Source: Helichrysum umbraculigerum
Lineage: Eukaryota; Streptophyta; Magnoliopsida; Asterales; Asteraceae
NCBI GenBank assembly: GCA_949592205.1
Contig: CATIUR010000001.1
Coordinates: 12,353,501-12,417,500, forward strand
Direction: 5' to 3'
Length of the DNA stretch: 64,000 bases
Part shown: positions 42,028-52,403 of the stretch, in pieces
How the letters are laid out: each line of letters starts with the position of its first letter
How positions within the stretch are numbered: position 1 is the first letter of the stretch
Program-made: the position numbers and the translations under genes
The notes under the pieces: generated by a model
Databases searched by the model: none
Told to the model about the DNA's origin: nothing
What the model saw: the letters and a program-made list of their open reading frames with translations, nothing else

Positions 42028-43684
42028 ATATTACTTTCATCTTCATTGCTTTCCATATTAGGCATACCAGAATTAATAATGTTGATGAAAGGTGTGTCTT
42101 CTGACTTTTCTTCTTCAGAATTTTGTGATGTCTTTGATTGATCAGACTCAAACACTTCTGGGGGATCAGGAGACCAAATTGGAAACAGAATATACTCCAG
42201 AGAATCATTCTTCTTTCCAGCTAGCATTCCTGATTCTGCAGTACCTTTTCCAACACTTGATCCTGCATTTGTACCTGCACTTGTACTTGCACTAGAATCT
42301 ACAGTTGTATATCTAAATTCAGTGTTAAGTGCATCAATATCAAACAAAGACTCAGGACCTTTTCCAACAGGATTAGAAGTATTTTCATTAAAAGTGATGT
42401 TCATTGACTCTTCTATCACTCTGGTCCTTTGATTGAATACCCTGTAAGCCTTACTCTGAATAGAGTAACCAACAAATATACCCTCATCTGCCTTGCTCTC
42501 AAACTTTCCTAAGTGATCTTTGGTATTTAAGATAGTACAAGGACACCCAAAAGATTTTAAGAAGCTAACCAAAGGTTTCTTTTTAAACAGCAATTCATAT
42601 GGTGTCTTGTTATGAGGCTTAACAACTAATACCCTATTCTGAACATAGCAAGCTGTGCTAACTGCTTCTGCCCAGAAAGATATAGGCAATTTTGCATCAG
42701 ATAGCATAGTTCTGGCAGCCTCAATTAGTGTCCTATTCCTTCTTTCAGCTACTCCATTTTGTTGTGGAGTTCTAGGTGCACTAAACTCTCTCTTAATACC
42801 TTTAACTTCACATAACTTATCCATCTCATGATTTTTAAATTCTGTTCCATTATCACTCCTGATGATCTTTACCTTTTTATCCAATTGATTTTCCATCTTA
42901 GTTATAAATGATCTAAGTATTTCACCTGTCTCATCTTTTGTTCTAAGAAAGAACACCCATGTAAATCTAGTATAATCATCAATAATGACAAGGCAGTAAG
43001 ACCTTTTCCCATACTACTTATACTGGTTGGTCCAAATAAGTCCATATGCAATAAGTGTAAGGGTGTGCAGTTGGTATTCACAGATTTGGTCTTAAAAGAA
43101 GACTTATGTTGCTTTCCTTTTTGACAAGAAACACAATGATCATCACATGAATAAACCTTTTCAGGCAAACCTCTAACAAGCTTGTTTTTGACAAGTTTAT
43201 TAATGGTTTTGTAATTCATGTGACACATCCTTCTATGCCACAGTTCAGATTCATTCACACTTGTTTTAGAAATAAGACAGTTTAAATCAGGTTGAGGTGT
43301 CATATTTGCTAAGTCACACTTGTATACATTATCTTGCCTTGGAATTCTCATTAAAATCATGTTTTCTGATATTTTGAATTCTTTGGACAAGATAAGGCAT
43401 TCAGTGTCAGTAAAATGAACAGGGTTCGTTTTATCTGTGATTTGACTCACACTTAGCAGATTGTAGCTCAATGGTTCCACAAAATAAACATTATCAAAAC
43501 TTATCTTAGCACTATGAACTGTTCCCTTTCCTGTAATCTTCCCACCTTTGGGATTGCTTCCAAATGCTACATATCCACCATCAAATTCCTTGAAGTTTTG
43601 TAGCTTTCCTTTGTCACCAATCATGTGTCTTGAACAACCACTATCCACATGCCATAAACTCCTTGGTTTGTTCTGCACATACAA
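42024..43684 (-). pseudogene. Protease and integrase of element E, frameshifted
   Basis: Reverse strand. 43684-42902 carries protease VDSGCSRHM, integrase zinc region LWHRRMCHMNYKTI to CVSCQKGKQH and the first catalytic Asp (HMDLFGP). A frameshift near 43010 puts the rest in 42956-42024 (RSDNGTEF, NGVAERRNRT, GYSIQSKAYRVF). It ends near a second shift before RT. Immediately before the protease segment two in-frame stops flank a pyrimidine-rich, TGCAG-ending sequence like that of D. Confidence 0.85.
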
Positions 43685-43699
43685 TTAGAAAGAGAAGAG

Positions 43700-46244
43700 T
43701 TAGTTTCTCTTGGGAACCCAAAGCAATTTGGCTTTGGGTTTCCCATGTGCATTCATGTAATCAACTCTCTTGAAGATTATTGATTGTGATGCACTGCTGG
43801 AATTTGGACCTGTTAAGTTCTCAGAAGATAGAGGTATCCAAATCCAACTAATTTTAGACTTAACAGTGGAAGCTGGTTTAACAGTTTTCACTATTTTACC
43901 AAATGAAGAAACATTGTTAATCTTGTTAACACTGTTTATGTTATTTCTTACCACTGTTTTTGTCTTGTTACTTTTGGCTAAGTTAGTTAATACTGAAGCA
44001 GTAGATTTACCTGTAACAGTGTTTAACTTGTTATCCTTTAAGTTCATCTTATGGACTCTTGCTATATGATTAAATTTTGATGAAAAAGTTTTTTGTTAAT
44101 CATATTTGCCTTTGTCCATGGCTGCTTTTCAACCCTTTGATTATTCTTAGGATTATAATAGCAGTCAATTTTAAGATGACCAAATTTTCCACATATAAAA
44201 CAAGCCTTTTCTTTTACAACTTTGACATTATTACCCAGTTTTTGTGAAATCATCTGATTCCAATTCCTTTAATTGCCTCTGGGTTTCTGTTTTTGTAAAC
44301 TTTGTTGAAAAGTGGTACTTGTTTTACAGTTGCAATTAAAACAGTTATTCTTAACAGATTTAACATCAGATTTATCAACTGATTTAACTACATTACTAAC
44401 GTATCCTAACCCTTGTTTGGATTTGTCAGTACTCATTTTCACATCCCGTTTAGCCTTTTCCATAAACAATTTCTTACCTTCTTCTAGTTTATCAGTTTTA
44501 AGCTCAGAAACTAGACCAGTAATTACTCTTTTTACATCCTCACATGATGATCCAGACTTAGGTGTTTCAGTTTTTACACTTTTGTCACTTTCAGATGTAC
44601 TTTCACCTAGATCATCTTCATCAGTCCACTCACTTACTTCACCTTCAGCAAACATCACTTCATCAGTTAAACTTTTGATTGGATCAGCCTTTTTAACCTC
44701 ATCTGACATTCCTTCTTTTAATGAATTGATATCAGTATCACCTTTTGGAGGAAAGTAGGTGTGATTATAAGGTGGTGCTACTTTATTGTATCCTAATCCA
44801 TTCTTGAGTTTACCATGAATCTGTGAGTCTATTATCTTATCAACACTCTTAGATGCATACTCTAAGTTACTTACATTAAGTCTTATGCTATCTCTCTCAC
44901 ATGTGACCTCAGCAAGTTTCTTAGTTAATACTTCTACTTTATCTTTAAGAGTGTCTCTCTCCCACTTAGCATATTCAATGTCATATTTATATTGTGTTGC
45001 ATTGATCTCATATGCCTTTATTTGTTTTTCCAGATTCTCAATGGCTAAAGTTGTGTGTTTACTTTTAATTTCCCATTGTTTTAACTCCTCACACACTCTC
45101 ACATTATGATCCCTGTATTTTTTAACAGTTTGTTTACAAACAGCAGAACATAATTTACTTTGTACCTCATAAGGAACATCTGACTTTTTGTCAGATTCAG
45201 CAATGGCCATGAGACATTGATTCTCCATTTCATGCTCTTCCTGATCACTCCAGTCCCAACCACAGCCATCCACAGACACCAAAGCATTTGAAGAAGCATC
45301 CTTAATTTGTATGTTCCTTGTCTGAAATCCATTGCTTCCAGCTCCTCTACCATTCCCATTGCCATTCTGTTCTTGCTTAGGGCTTCTGCATTCTCTTGCA
45401 AAGTGCCCCATCTTGTGACAGTTGAAGCACTCAATCTTACTCTTATCGAACCAATTTGCATCATTCCTCTTGTATGCAAAATTATTTCTCCCAGTCCTCT
45501 GCATGAACCTCTTAGCTCTCTGAGTAATCAAAGCAATCTGCCACTTGATATCCATCTCTTCCAGATCATCACCATCAAATTGTTCTAGATCCTCATTGGT
45601 AAGTGATGTGTTCACATTACTAGCGAAGAATGATTCTAGAATTTTATCATTATTAGAACAACTACTTGATGATACACCTCCACCAGAAACACAAGTAGAG
45701 CCCTTTTGACTTGACTATGCTTTTGTTCCACCCATTGACATAAAGGCAGCATTATTACTATACCCATATGCTTGCTTTTTACTTTCCACCTCAGGTTCAA
45801 AGTTCCTCAGATCATTGTATATATCTTCTAGTTCCTTGATCTCTATGTCTGCACTTTGCCTCATACCAACATTGTAGATTGTCCAGTCATCTCCTAATGA
45901 TCTCAAGAACTTTCTGTTAAGATCCTCTTTGTCAATTTTAACCTTGTGATTTTCCAATTCTCCAACTAGTTTTGTAAACCTATCAAAGGTTTGAGTTAGA
46001 GTTTCAGTCTTCACATGGCTAAAGTTTTCAAATTGTTGCTTTAACAAAGATCTTTTATTCTTTTTGGTGCTATCATTGCCACCAAATCTCTTCTGAATAG
46101 CTTCCATTAAAACTTTAGCATCTTCACAAGTATCAAACCTACTTAGATACTCATTAGGAATTGAAAGCAGCAATGTGCTTAGTGCCTTGTATTCCGTAGA
46201 TCTGATTTTTCTTTCTGCATCAGTTGTCGGTGGAGCTCTTGGTT
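43700..46244 (-). pseudogene. Gag of element E, interrupted by stops, a frameshift and the CACTA insertion
   Basis: Reverse strand. The copia Gag capsid part (46244-45715) is cut at its start by the CACTA element. A single TAG at 45715-45717 separates it from 45615-44269, which is in the same frame and has a CCHC knuckle CFNCHKMGHFAREC and coiled-coil sequence. After another stop (TAA, 44269) comes the second knuckle CFICGKFGHLKIDC (about 44215-44170). A frameshift near 44080 leads to the last piece, 44047-43700. Domain order matches Gag of D. Confidence 0.85.
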
Positions 46245-46535
46245 CACTACTACAAAATCTCAAATGGCTCACGGTTAAAATCATATATGGACCACGAAAA
46301 ATGGGAGGTGGGCTAAGGGGGGAGAAGTTTATTTGCACAGCAAAAGGACCACGGTCCAAAATTTGTGGTCTAATAACCACATGGACCACGGTTAGTAATA
46401 CATAACCGCGGACAACATTGGCGCGGCCAAACTGTCGAACCACGGCTCTACCTGTGGGAACCGTGGTCCGCCTTAATTTATTTATTAAAAAAAATGGGCT
46501 CACCCACGGTTCTCTTTAATGGACCGTGAGTTTAT
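46245..46535. repeat. CACTA terminal inverted repeat and subterminal ACCACGG / CCGTGG repeats
   Basis: Terminal CACTACTACAAAA, then about eight copies of (A)ACCACGG or inverse CCGTGGT in 290 bp (for example GGACCACGGTCC, GGACCACGGTT, AACCGTGGTCC). Subterminal arrays of this kind are the transposase-binding regions of CACTA elements. The coding frame of E gag runs artefactually into this stretch. Confidence 0.82.
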
Positions 46536-46619
46536 TTAATAGAATTTTTTTTACAAAACTACTTTCAAAACCCGTTTCAAGCAGTATTTCTAACTCAAAT
46601 AATTTCATCATATAAAAAC

Positions 46620-46728
46620 AGCTAGTAGTCGAGATGCCCTCGCCCCTCAGTAGTACTCTTTTATCAAATGGTGTTGCGTAAACTTAGCTTGTAAGTGGTA
46701 ATCGATTTAAAGACTGCCAACTCAACAA

Positions 46729-46769
<41 letters not shown>

Positions 46770-46850
46770 CACCACGATAAGTATTTAATAAGAGATTTCA
46801 TCATTGGGGACATCTCATCATTGAAAATTTATGTTTAATCAAGAAAGCTA
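46620..46850 (+). repeat. CACTA internal repeat, copy 1, with (TA)n
   Basis: About 230 bp starting GTAGTCGAGATGCCCTCG, with a (TA)n run at 46732-46764. It is homologous and in the same orientation to 60357-60545. Non-coding. Confidence 0.75.
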
Positions 46851-46864
46851 TTTTGATCTTGAAA

Positions 46865-47450
46865 GAATCATAGGCCGGGTACATGTTTATGTTGATCTAC
46901 CGACTACCACCCCACCAAGGGGTGTTTGGGATTGCTTAAATAAGCGCTTATCTGCTTATTTGCTTATTTTGACAGGAGATAAGCAGATCCAAACACCTCT
47001 ATGAAAAGTTGAAAACTGCTTATCTTCTTACTTACTAAGGAATAAGCACTTAAAAATAAGTAAGGGGTCACCTACTTATTTTTTAAGTATACAAGTGCTT
47101 CGAAATAAGCAAACCCAAACACCCCTAACCCACCGTGAATATTTTTGTAACCATCATATATACTCAAGCATCTAAGCGTATAATTAACATTTTAGCACAT
47201 AAGAGGTTAAGCATTCAAAAAATATGTAAATCATTTAAGTAAAAGGAATAACGTATTCACCTATTCTATAAAAGAATTTAATCCTGGAACCATGCACACC
47301 ACCTCTCCACAACATTATCGAGGTCTCTTTGCGATAATGGAGTTTTGTCTTGCCACAATGCTAAAACCTATATTCATATTAATTAAAAGGAAAAATGTTA
47401 TATGACGAAAGATATAATTTATTTGAAGGAACTTAATGTACATAAATAAT
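46865..47450. other. CACTA non-coding stretch
   Basis: Contains AAGCGCTTA/TAAGCAGATA-type inverted short repeats (46940-47110, TGCTTATTT and AAATAAGCA). Otherwise I see nothing. Confidence 0.5.
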
Positions 47451-47456
47451 ACTTAC

Positions 47457-48086
47457 GTTTGATGGTAAATCGAACTGTTGGACAGTCATGAAGTAAAAAA
47501 TCCAATACATGACATAGTATCCACATTCCCATCCTCCTCTTTGTTGATTACACGAATCAACGAAGGTGTACTCGGGTAACATGGAAAACATCTCCATCCA
47601 TGCACTGAGAATTATAATGAAGCATTTAAAGTGTTAGTTTTGAGAATAAGATGTGCATATTTCTATCCTTATATGTTTGAGAGAATACTTACTCGTTAAG
47701 ACACTCCACGATTTTGTAATGTGTTGTCACGTCAGCTTTGGCAGGGCGCGCAATGGAGTCGAGTATGTAAACCTGATTTGTCTCAAGGTGTAAAATGAAC
47801 AATATCCAGTGTTTCTGTTGAAATTTAAGTATACATTGTTAGAATATGACAATAAACACACACTAGAAATTAAGTTAACATCGTACTCCTCCCAATACGG
47901 TGCTAACACAATGCTCTTTGAATTCCTTGTATGATAGTCCACCGACTGACGGATAAAGTTTGCAACACTTGTTGCCCTCTCTCTCTCTATGTGTTGACAT
48001 TGAATACCAAATGGGTTCATAAATCCACATTTGTTGTTCGGGTATGCAGATTTTTTTCGACGCAAGTGAAGCGCACTTAAACACAT
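47457..48086 (-). pseudogene. Ulp1-type (C48) cysteine protease domain of the CACTA gene
   Basis: Three exon-like segments on the reverse strand. 48086 to about 47880 has IRQSVDYHTRNSK and IVLAPYWEE. 47814-47693, after TTTCAACAG and ending before GTAAGT, has HWILFILHLETNQVYILDS. 47604-47457, after TTCTCAG and ending before GTAAGT, has QQRGGWECGYYVMYWIFYF. The His of HW, the Asp of LDS and the Cys of ECG fit the Ulp1/SENP catalytic triad, and a Ulp1 domain at the C-terminus is common in plant CACTA proteins. In CACTA elements its role is not settled. Introns are inferred from the splice sites; I cannot tell whether the gene is intact. Confidence 0.72.
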
Positions 48087-48190
48087 ATTTAAAGAGTTAG
48101 AACTTAGAAAACATGTGATATGATCATTGTTATCTTAATCTTATCTTATCCCTTATTAAGCATAGTGGTATATTAAGAAAATAATACTTA

Positions 48191-48502
48191 CTACATGAAA
48201 AACAAAAGGATGGTGATGTCGGCTTCCCCATTTGTCACAAACTCCTTAAGATCAGCAACAGCAATGTTCAACTCGCTTACGTCATTCCCAAAAACTCCGG
48301 GCTCGATAAGTAAATTCATGTCGGGATACATGGTTGCTTTAGCCCAAACATTTTTCACAGTAGCCGGCTTCGACCTTAATTTTCGACTTTGAGAATCTGT
48401 AAAAACATGCTCGATACGTGCGGATGGGCATGGTGGTGGTGTTTGTTGGACTGGCAATCTAGCACCGGAGGGTGCCTGTTGGGGTGTCACAGCAGTTTCT
48501 GG

Positions 48503-48537
<35 letters not shown>

Positions 48538-48700
48538 GCTTGTTGGGGTGTCACAACAGATTCTGGAACTGCGAGGGGTGCTTGTTTGGCGGGCACAACA
48601 GTTTCCTCACTTGGCACCTCATCCCGTACAGGGTTAGGACTGCGCCTTTTAGGACTCGGGACAACATTAGGCTCCGGGGACGACTCTCTCCCATCCTAGT
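48191..48700 (-). pseudogene. Proline-rich segment of the CACTA gene with a 30-base G run
   Basis: Reverse-strand frame 48505-48191 (PETAVTPQQAPSG to DITILLFFM) preceded by a similar repeat PESVVTPQQAP at about 48570-48540. Between the repeats the plus strand has 30 consecutive G (48507-48536), which would encode poly-Pro on the reverse strand. The length of such a run is unreliable in assemblies. Confidence 0.55.
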
Positions 48701-49106
48701 AACAAATTAAATTGAAAGTGTTTATTGTTACGACAGTCATAGAAATATTTAACATACGATACTTAAAGATAATCAATGTGTATGTACCTCAGAAAATTCA
48801 ATAAACGAACGTGGCCACTGAACGAAACTGTTACTGGCTTCCTGTAAGGAAGTCATTCCAGTAGCTGGCTTAGGAAGTCTCATCGCCCCGAATCAATCCT
48901 TAATTTTCCCAATTTGTACCCGTAGGTGATCTGGTGGCATAGACACCCCCTGTACCTGCCCGTCCCCCCGAGGATGAGCCTTTCCTCTCACAACAAGCTT
49001 CCTTTGAAACCCAAATTCCACGAACAACTTGCATGCGGTGGGTTCCTACAATGATATGGATCGAATATATATTAGGTGATGTAAAATGATTTGTGGTAAA
49101 AACATA

Positions 49107-49302
49107 CTCCCTCCGTCCCAAATTATTTGTCACCAGACAAGAAACACACAGTTTAAGAAAAGTGCATTTATTACTGTTGACCACCAATAAAATTTCATAT
49201 TTATTATTTTTAAGCATTTTGATTGGTTGATTTTGAAATAGGACAATCATTTTGGGACATACCAAAATGAAAAGATGGACAAATAAAATGGGACGGAGGG
49301 AG
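49107..49302. mobile_element. Stowaway-like MITE inside the CACTA gene
   Basis: 196 bp, ends CTCCCTCCGTCCC and GGGACGGAGGGAG, flanked by TA on both sides. It lies in an intron-like part of the CACTA gene and is related to the MITE at 17097-17361. Confidence 0.92.
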
Positions 49303-49319
49303 TATCATAGTAATTAAAT

Positions 49320-50019
49320 CTGATTACCAATAAATCTTCAAAAGGATGAAACTCTGACCCAGCACTACTCCTCCTCATATCTAGACTTGCGGCAGGTCTT
49401 TGGACCACCTCCCTCGATGTTTCCTCTCCCGATCCTACTTCCCTATCGTCAACCTCCATCCTTCCCCGTTCCTTCCTCTCTAACTCAGCCACCCTTCTTT
49501 CTAACTTGTCAATTTTTTCTTGCCTTTTGTTGCGTCGTGGTTGCTTCCCGTAACCATCTATTGCCTTTGTAAAGCCGATAGTGTGCCCCACCGCCCTTGT
49601 TTGTCCGGGGTGCTCTTTTCCTACGACTTTCCAGATGGCATCTTTTCCTTGGGGATCCGGAACCTCATGCAACTCCTCGTCCTTCTTGATCTGTTTGAAC
49701 CAATAAAAAGTTTATGTTCTAATTTTACCAGAAATATGAATAAGTAATAAAATTTCAAAGTAAACATAGGTGATCATACCAATTCCTCCACAGTTAGAAC
49801 AATAGCCTCGGGTATAATCAATCGTCCTTGATTGCATCCACAGCGAGCCCTGATGTACATAAACACCCGCTTACTGTGAACCCTGTATACACGACCAGCA
49901 AGGGATGTGGTATCCAAGACTTTGACAGCTTCTTCTTTCTCCTTCATCCACTCTTCTTCGTATCCACGATACCCTTTAGGTCCTAGCTTAGGCAGATTCT
50001 TGTTCAAACTAGCTAGTTC
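49320..50019 (-). pseudogene. Transposase_24-type CACTA protein, C-terminal part
   Basis: Reverse-strand segments 50019-49774 (NKNLPKLGPKGYRGYEEEW, then RARCGCNQGRLIIPEAIV) and 49672-49320 (GKEHPGQTRAVGHTIGFTK, then a Lys/Glu/Arg coiled coil). GKEHPG-x-R-x-VG is a hallmark of the plant En/Spm Ptta-type protein. The exon is cut at 50024 by element C; the upstream part resumes at 60292. As it stands the gene is interrupted by about 10 kb. Confidence 0.75.
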
Positions 50020-50024
50020 TCTAC

Positions 50025-52368
50025 TGTAACACCCCCAAATTTAATGAATTGCGGAAGCACGATTTGGGTGTTACTAATCAATAACAAAGCACAAAGATAT
50101 ATAGTAAACGACTCTATATGCGTCATTTTAACAAAATATATTAATATTGAAATGTTTACAACATTTATAGCTTTACATAGCTCGAGTTTAAGTAAAAGGA
50201 GATTTCAGTACATAAGTACTTGTACAAAATATACTAATGCAAGAAAATCTCAAACGTCTGTATGCTGACTCGAGCTAGAAGTTCTGAAGCAGAGACAACC
50301 TACTGCTTGGTACCTGCGATACATGCTAAATGGGTCAGCTAAAGCTTGTGAGCTCACAGGTTTGAAATCAAGTAATATGGTATGAACCGCAAGATTTAGA
50401 TTATTGAATTGCATCCAGCAATTGATAATGTATATGCATACAGCTATGAGCACATAGTTGAGCTTAACTCGAGGGCCGGGTCGCCTAAAGAGAATTCCGG
50501 GCGAGGTTCCTCCACGAATGCCTAATCAACATTCGTCTTCCCAAATATTAGTACGTCCGTTTACCCGGTTAGTGCTTGCTAACCCGAATTAGGAGGGTCA
50601 ATCCTATATGGTACCATATACTAATATTCACGCTACAACGTATTAACAACTATGCTGACGGAGGACTTTAAATGATTAGTTTCGAAAAACTCATGTAGTA
50701 TATGAAATGTTTGTACTTGCGTTCACATGTTAAAAATGAGCAATATATCACACCCCTGAGTAAAATAGTAAAAAGAGGGGCTATGAGACTCACCTGAGTC
50801 TTGTGAGTTTAACTTAATAAACTTGAGTTGATTAGTCGAGTATGAAGTCCAAAGACTTGTAACCTGAGGGTGTCCACGACACGCGATGGTTATAATCATG
50901 ATTGGGTATCTCAAAAGATCACCCTTGTAGTTGTTACACAACTATATATATGTCCAAATTACTACGATTTGGTTGATTTGTTAAGTGTTTGAAAACGTGT
51001 ACGGCCCGTTGGTGATGGATTTGAAATAATAAACTTTAAGTATTATTATCAGGTTATTGGTGTTTTGCACTTACAAGTGTGTTCCAATGTGTTTTATAAG
51101 TCGTATCGTATAAGTGTTTGAGGTTATATAGGTTCGACACTTAGTGAAATTTTAGTTTGAAAACCTGCTGTTTTATGCGACACAATCATGCGACACAAAA
51201 GTTTGTTATGCGACACAAGGGTTGTGTCGCATAGAAATGCGACACAATATCTATACGACACAAGGGTTGTGTCGCATAGATGCGAGATGCTGATTCAACA
51301 GCGACATAGTGATAGTGTCGCATAGTATTTGCGACATAAGATACGACACAATATTGTGTCGCATAGGGTACGACATAACTGGTTTCATACGACACAATAT
51401 ACGACATAAGAGGCAAAATACGACACAACATGCGACACAAGGCTTGTGTCGCATTGAAGAACATCAGCCCAGAAAGTCCGACTGTTGAGATTTTTCCGGC
51501 CAAAAACCCAATTTAAACTCGTTTTTAAGCTATAAAACCGTGTTCTACTCTTTGTAATGGACATATATAAGTTATATAAACACTAACAAGTGAAAATACA
51601 AAGAATCGAGAGTTTTCGGGATTTTGTCGGAAACTTACAAAGTGGCGAAATGGAAATCCGGAAAGATAGAAGTGTAGATCGTGTTGTCGTGGTCGTATTT
51701 CTTCAAATGGCCTAAGTGATTCGAGTGCGTTTGATTGTGTTATTTGATGAATTAGATGGATGTGGTGAAAGTGTTTAGAGAAAGAAATGAGAGAAAAGAG
51801 TAGGAGAGAGAGAGAGTTGGATGGTGAGAATGAAATGAAAGAGGAAAATGGGAGGTTAAGTCCACCATTTTCAGTCTCCGTCTCTGCTCCGCGTGGTGTT
51901 CTTTTTCTCCGTCATTTAACGTTTTAATAAATATTTTGCGCGTTAATTAACCATCTTAAAAATACGAATTTTTGTTTAATAATCTAATTAAATTGTTTTA
52001 CCAATTATCTACTAATTTAAAGACTTAAAATGTGATTTAAATCATTTGCGTATTTTGTTGTTAATTTGGTAAGTTTCAATTGTACGAAGCGGGATAACTT
52101 TGAGAATAAAATTTAAACAGTAGTTTGGACCCAGTAATGTTTTCAGATAATGTTTTATACTTAAATATAAATTGTGTCACCAACGTCCGTATTTATGGAA
52201 CCGAAATACATTCGATTTAAATTGCGTACGATTTAATCAAATCGCATTTTCGTATATATTCAACAATATATATATTTCGATACATAAATTAGCCTAACAC
52301 GGAACTAATTACATGTATTAACATATGATTAGGTACTAATTACTAGTCCTAATTTGGCGGGTGTTACA
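50025..52368 (-). repeat. Element C 3' LTR
   Basis: 2344 bp. On the reverse strand it runs from TGTAACACCCGCC to GGGGGTGTTACA. It holds the GCGACAC array (51176-51455), the conserved CCAACGGGCCGTACAC (50997-51012), CAG|GTGAGT (rev., about 50788-50796), GTAAGT (rev., about 51633-51638) and CAG|GTACC near 50312. Confidence 0.94.
51176..51455 (-). repeat. GCGACACAA / TTGTGTCGC array in the 3' LTR of element C
   Basis: About 280 bp of short inverted repeats on the core GCGACAC, with variants ACGACAC and GCGACAT. The core is shared with element A, but the flank is AA rather than T. Open frames here are repeat artefacts. Confidence 0.88.
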
Positions 52369-52403
52369 TTCTCCCCCTGTTAGAAGAATTTCGTCCCGAA
52401 ATT
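52369..52403 (-). promoter_or_regulatory. Polypurine tract and hairpin of element C
   Basis: Reverse strand AGGGGGAGAA beside the LTR and the hairpin AATTTCGGGACGAAATT at 52387-52403, overlapping the pol stop codon as in element A. Confidence 0.82.

Larger units (their letters stand above)
35296..46244 (-). mobile_element. Element E: decayed Sirevirus-like Ty1/copia, truncated at its 5' side by a CACTA insertion
   Basis: Reverse-strand copia element. In its own orientation it has partial gag (46244 down to 43700), protease-integrase (43684-42024), RT-RNase H (42027-40102), a spacer, ORF3 (39328-36061) and the 3' LTR (35952-35296). It has the same order as D but many stops and frameshifts, so it is an old copy. 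The start of gag, the primer-binding site and the 5' LTR are missing because a CACTA element entered gag at 46245; they should lie beyond its other end, outside the window. Confidence 0.88.

Noticed and set aside
46175..46503. Reverse-strand gag frame of E extending past 46244 and a plus-strand frame here
   Set aside because: The sequence beyond 46244 belongs to the CACTA terminus; the open frame is fortuitous.
49387..49747. Plus-strand frames in 49387-49747
   Set aside because: Shadows of the reverse-strand CACTA coding segment.
51186..51503. Cys/Arg-rich frames in the C LTR arrays (also 59140-59421)
   Set aside because: Translation of GTGTCGC repeats.
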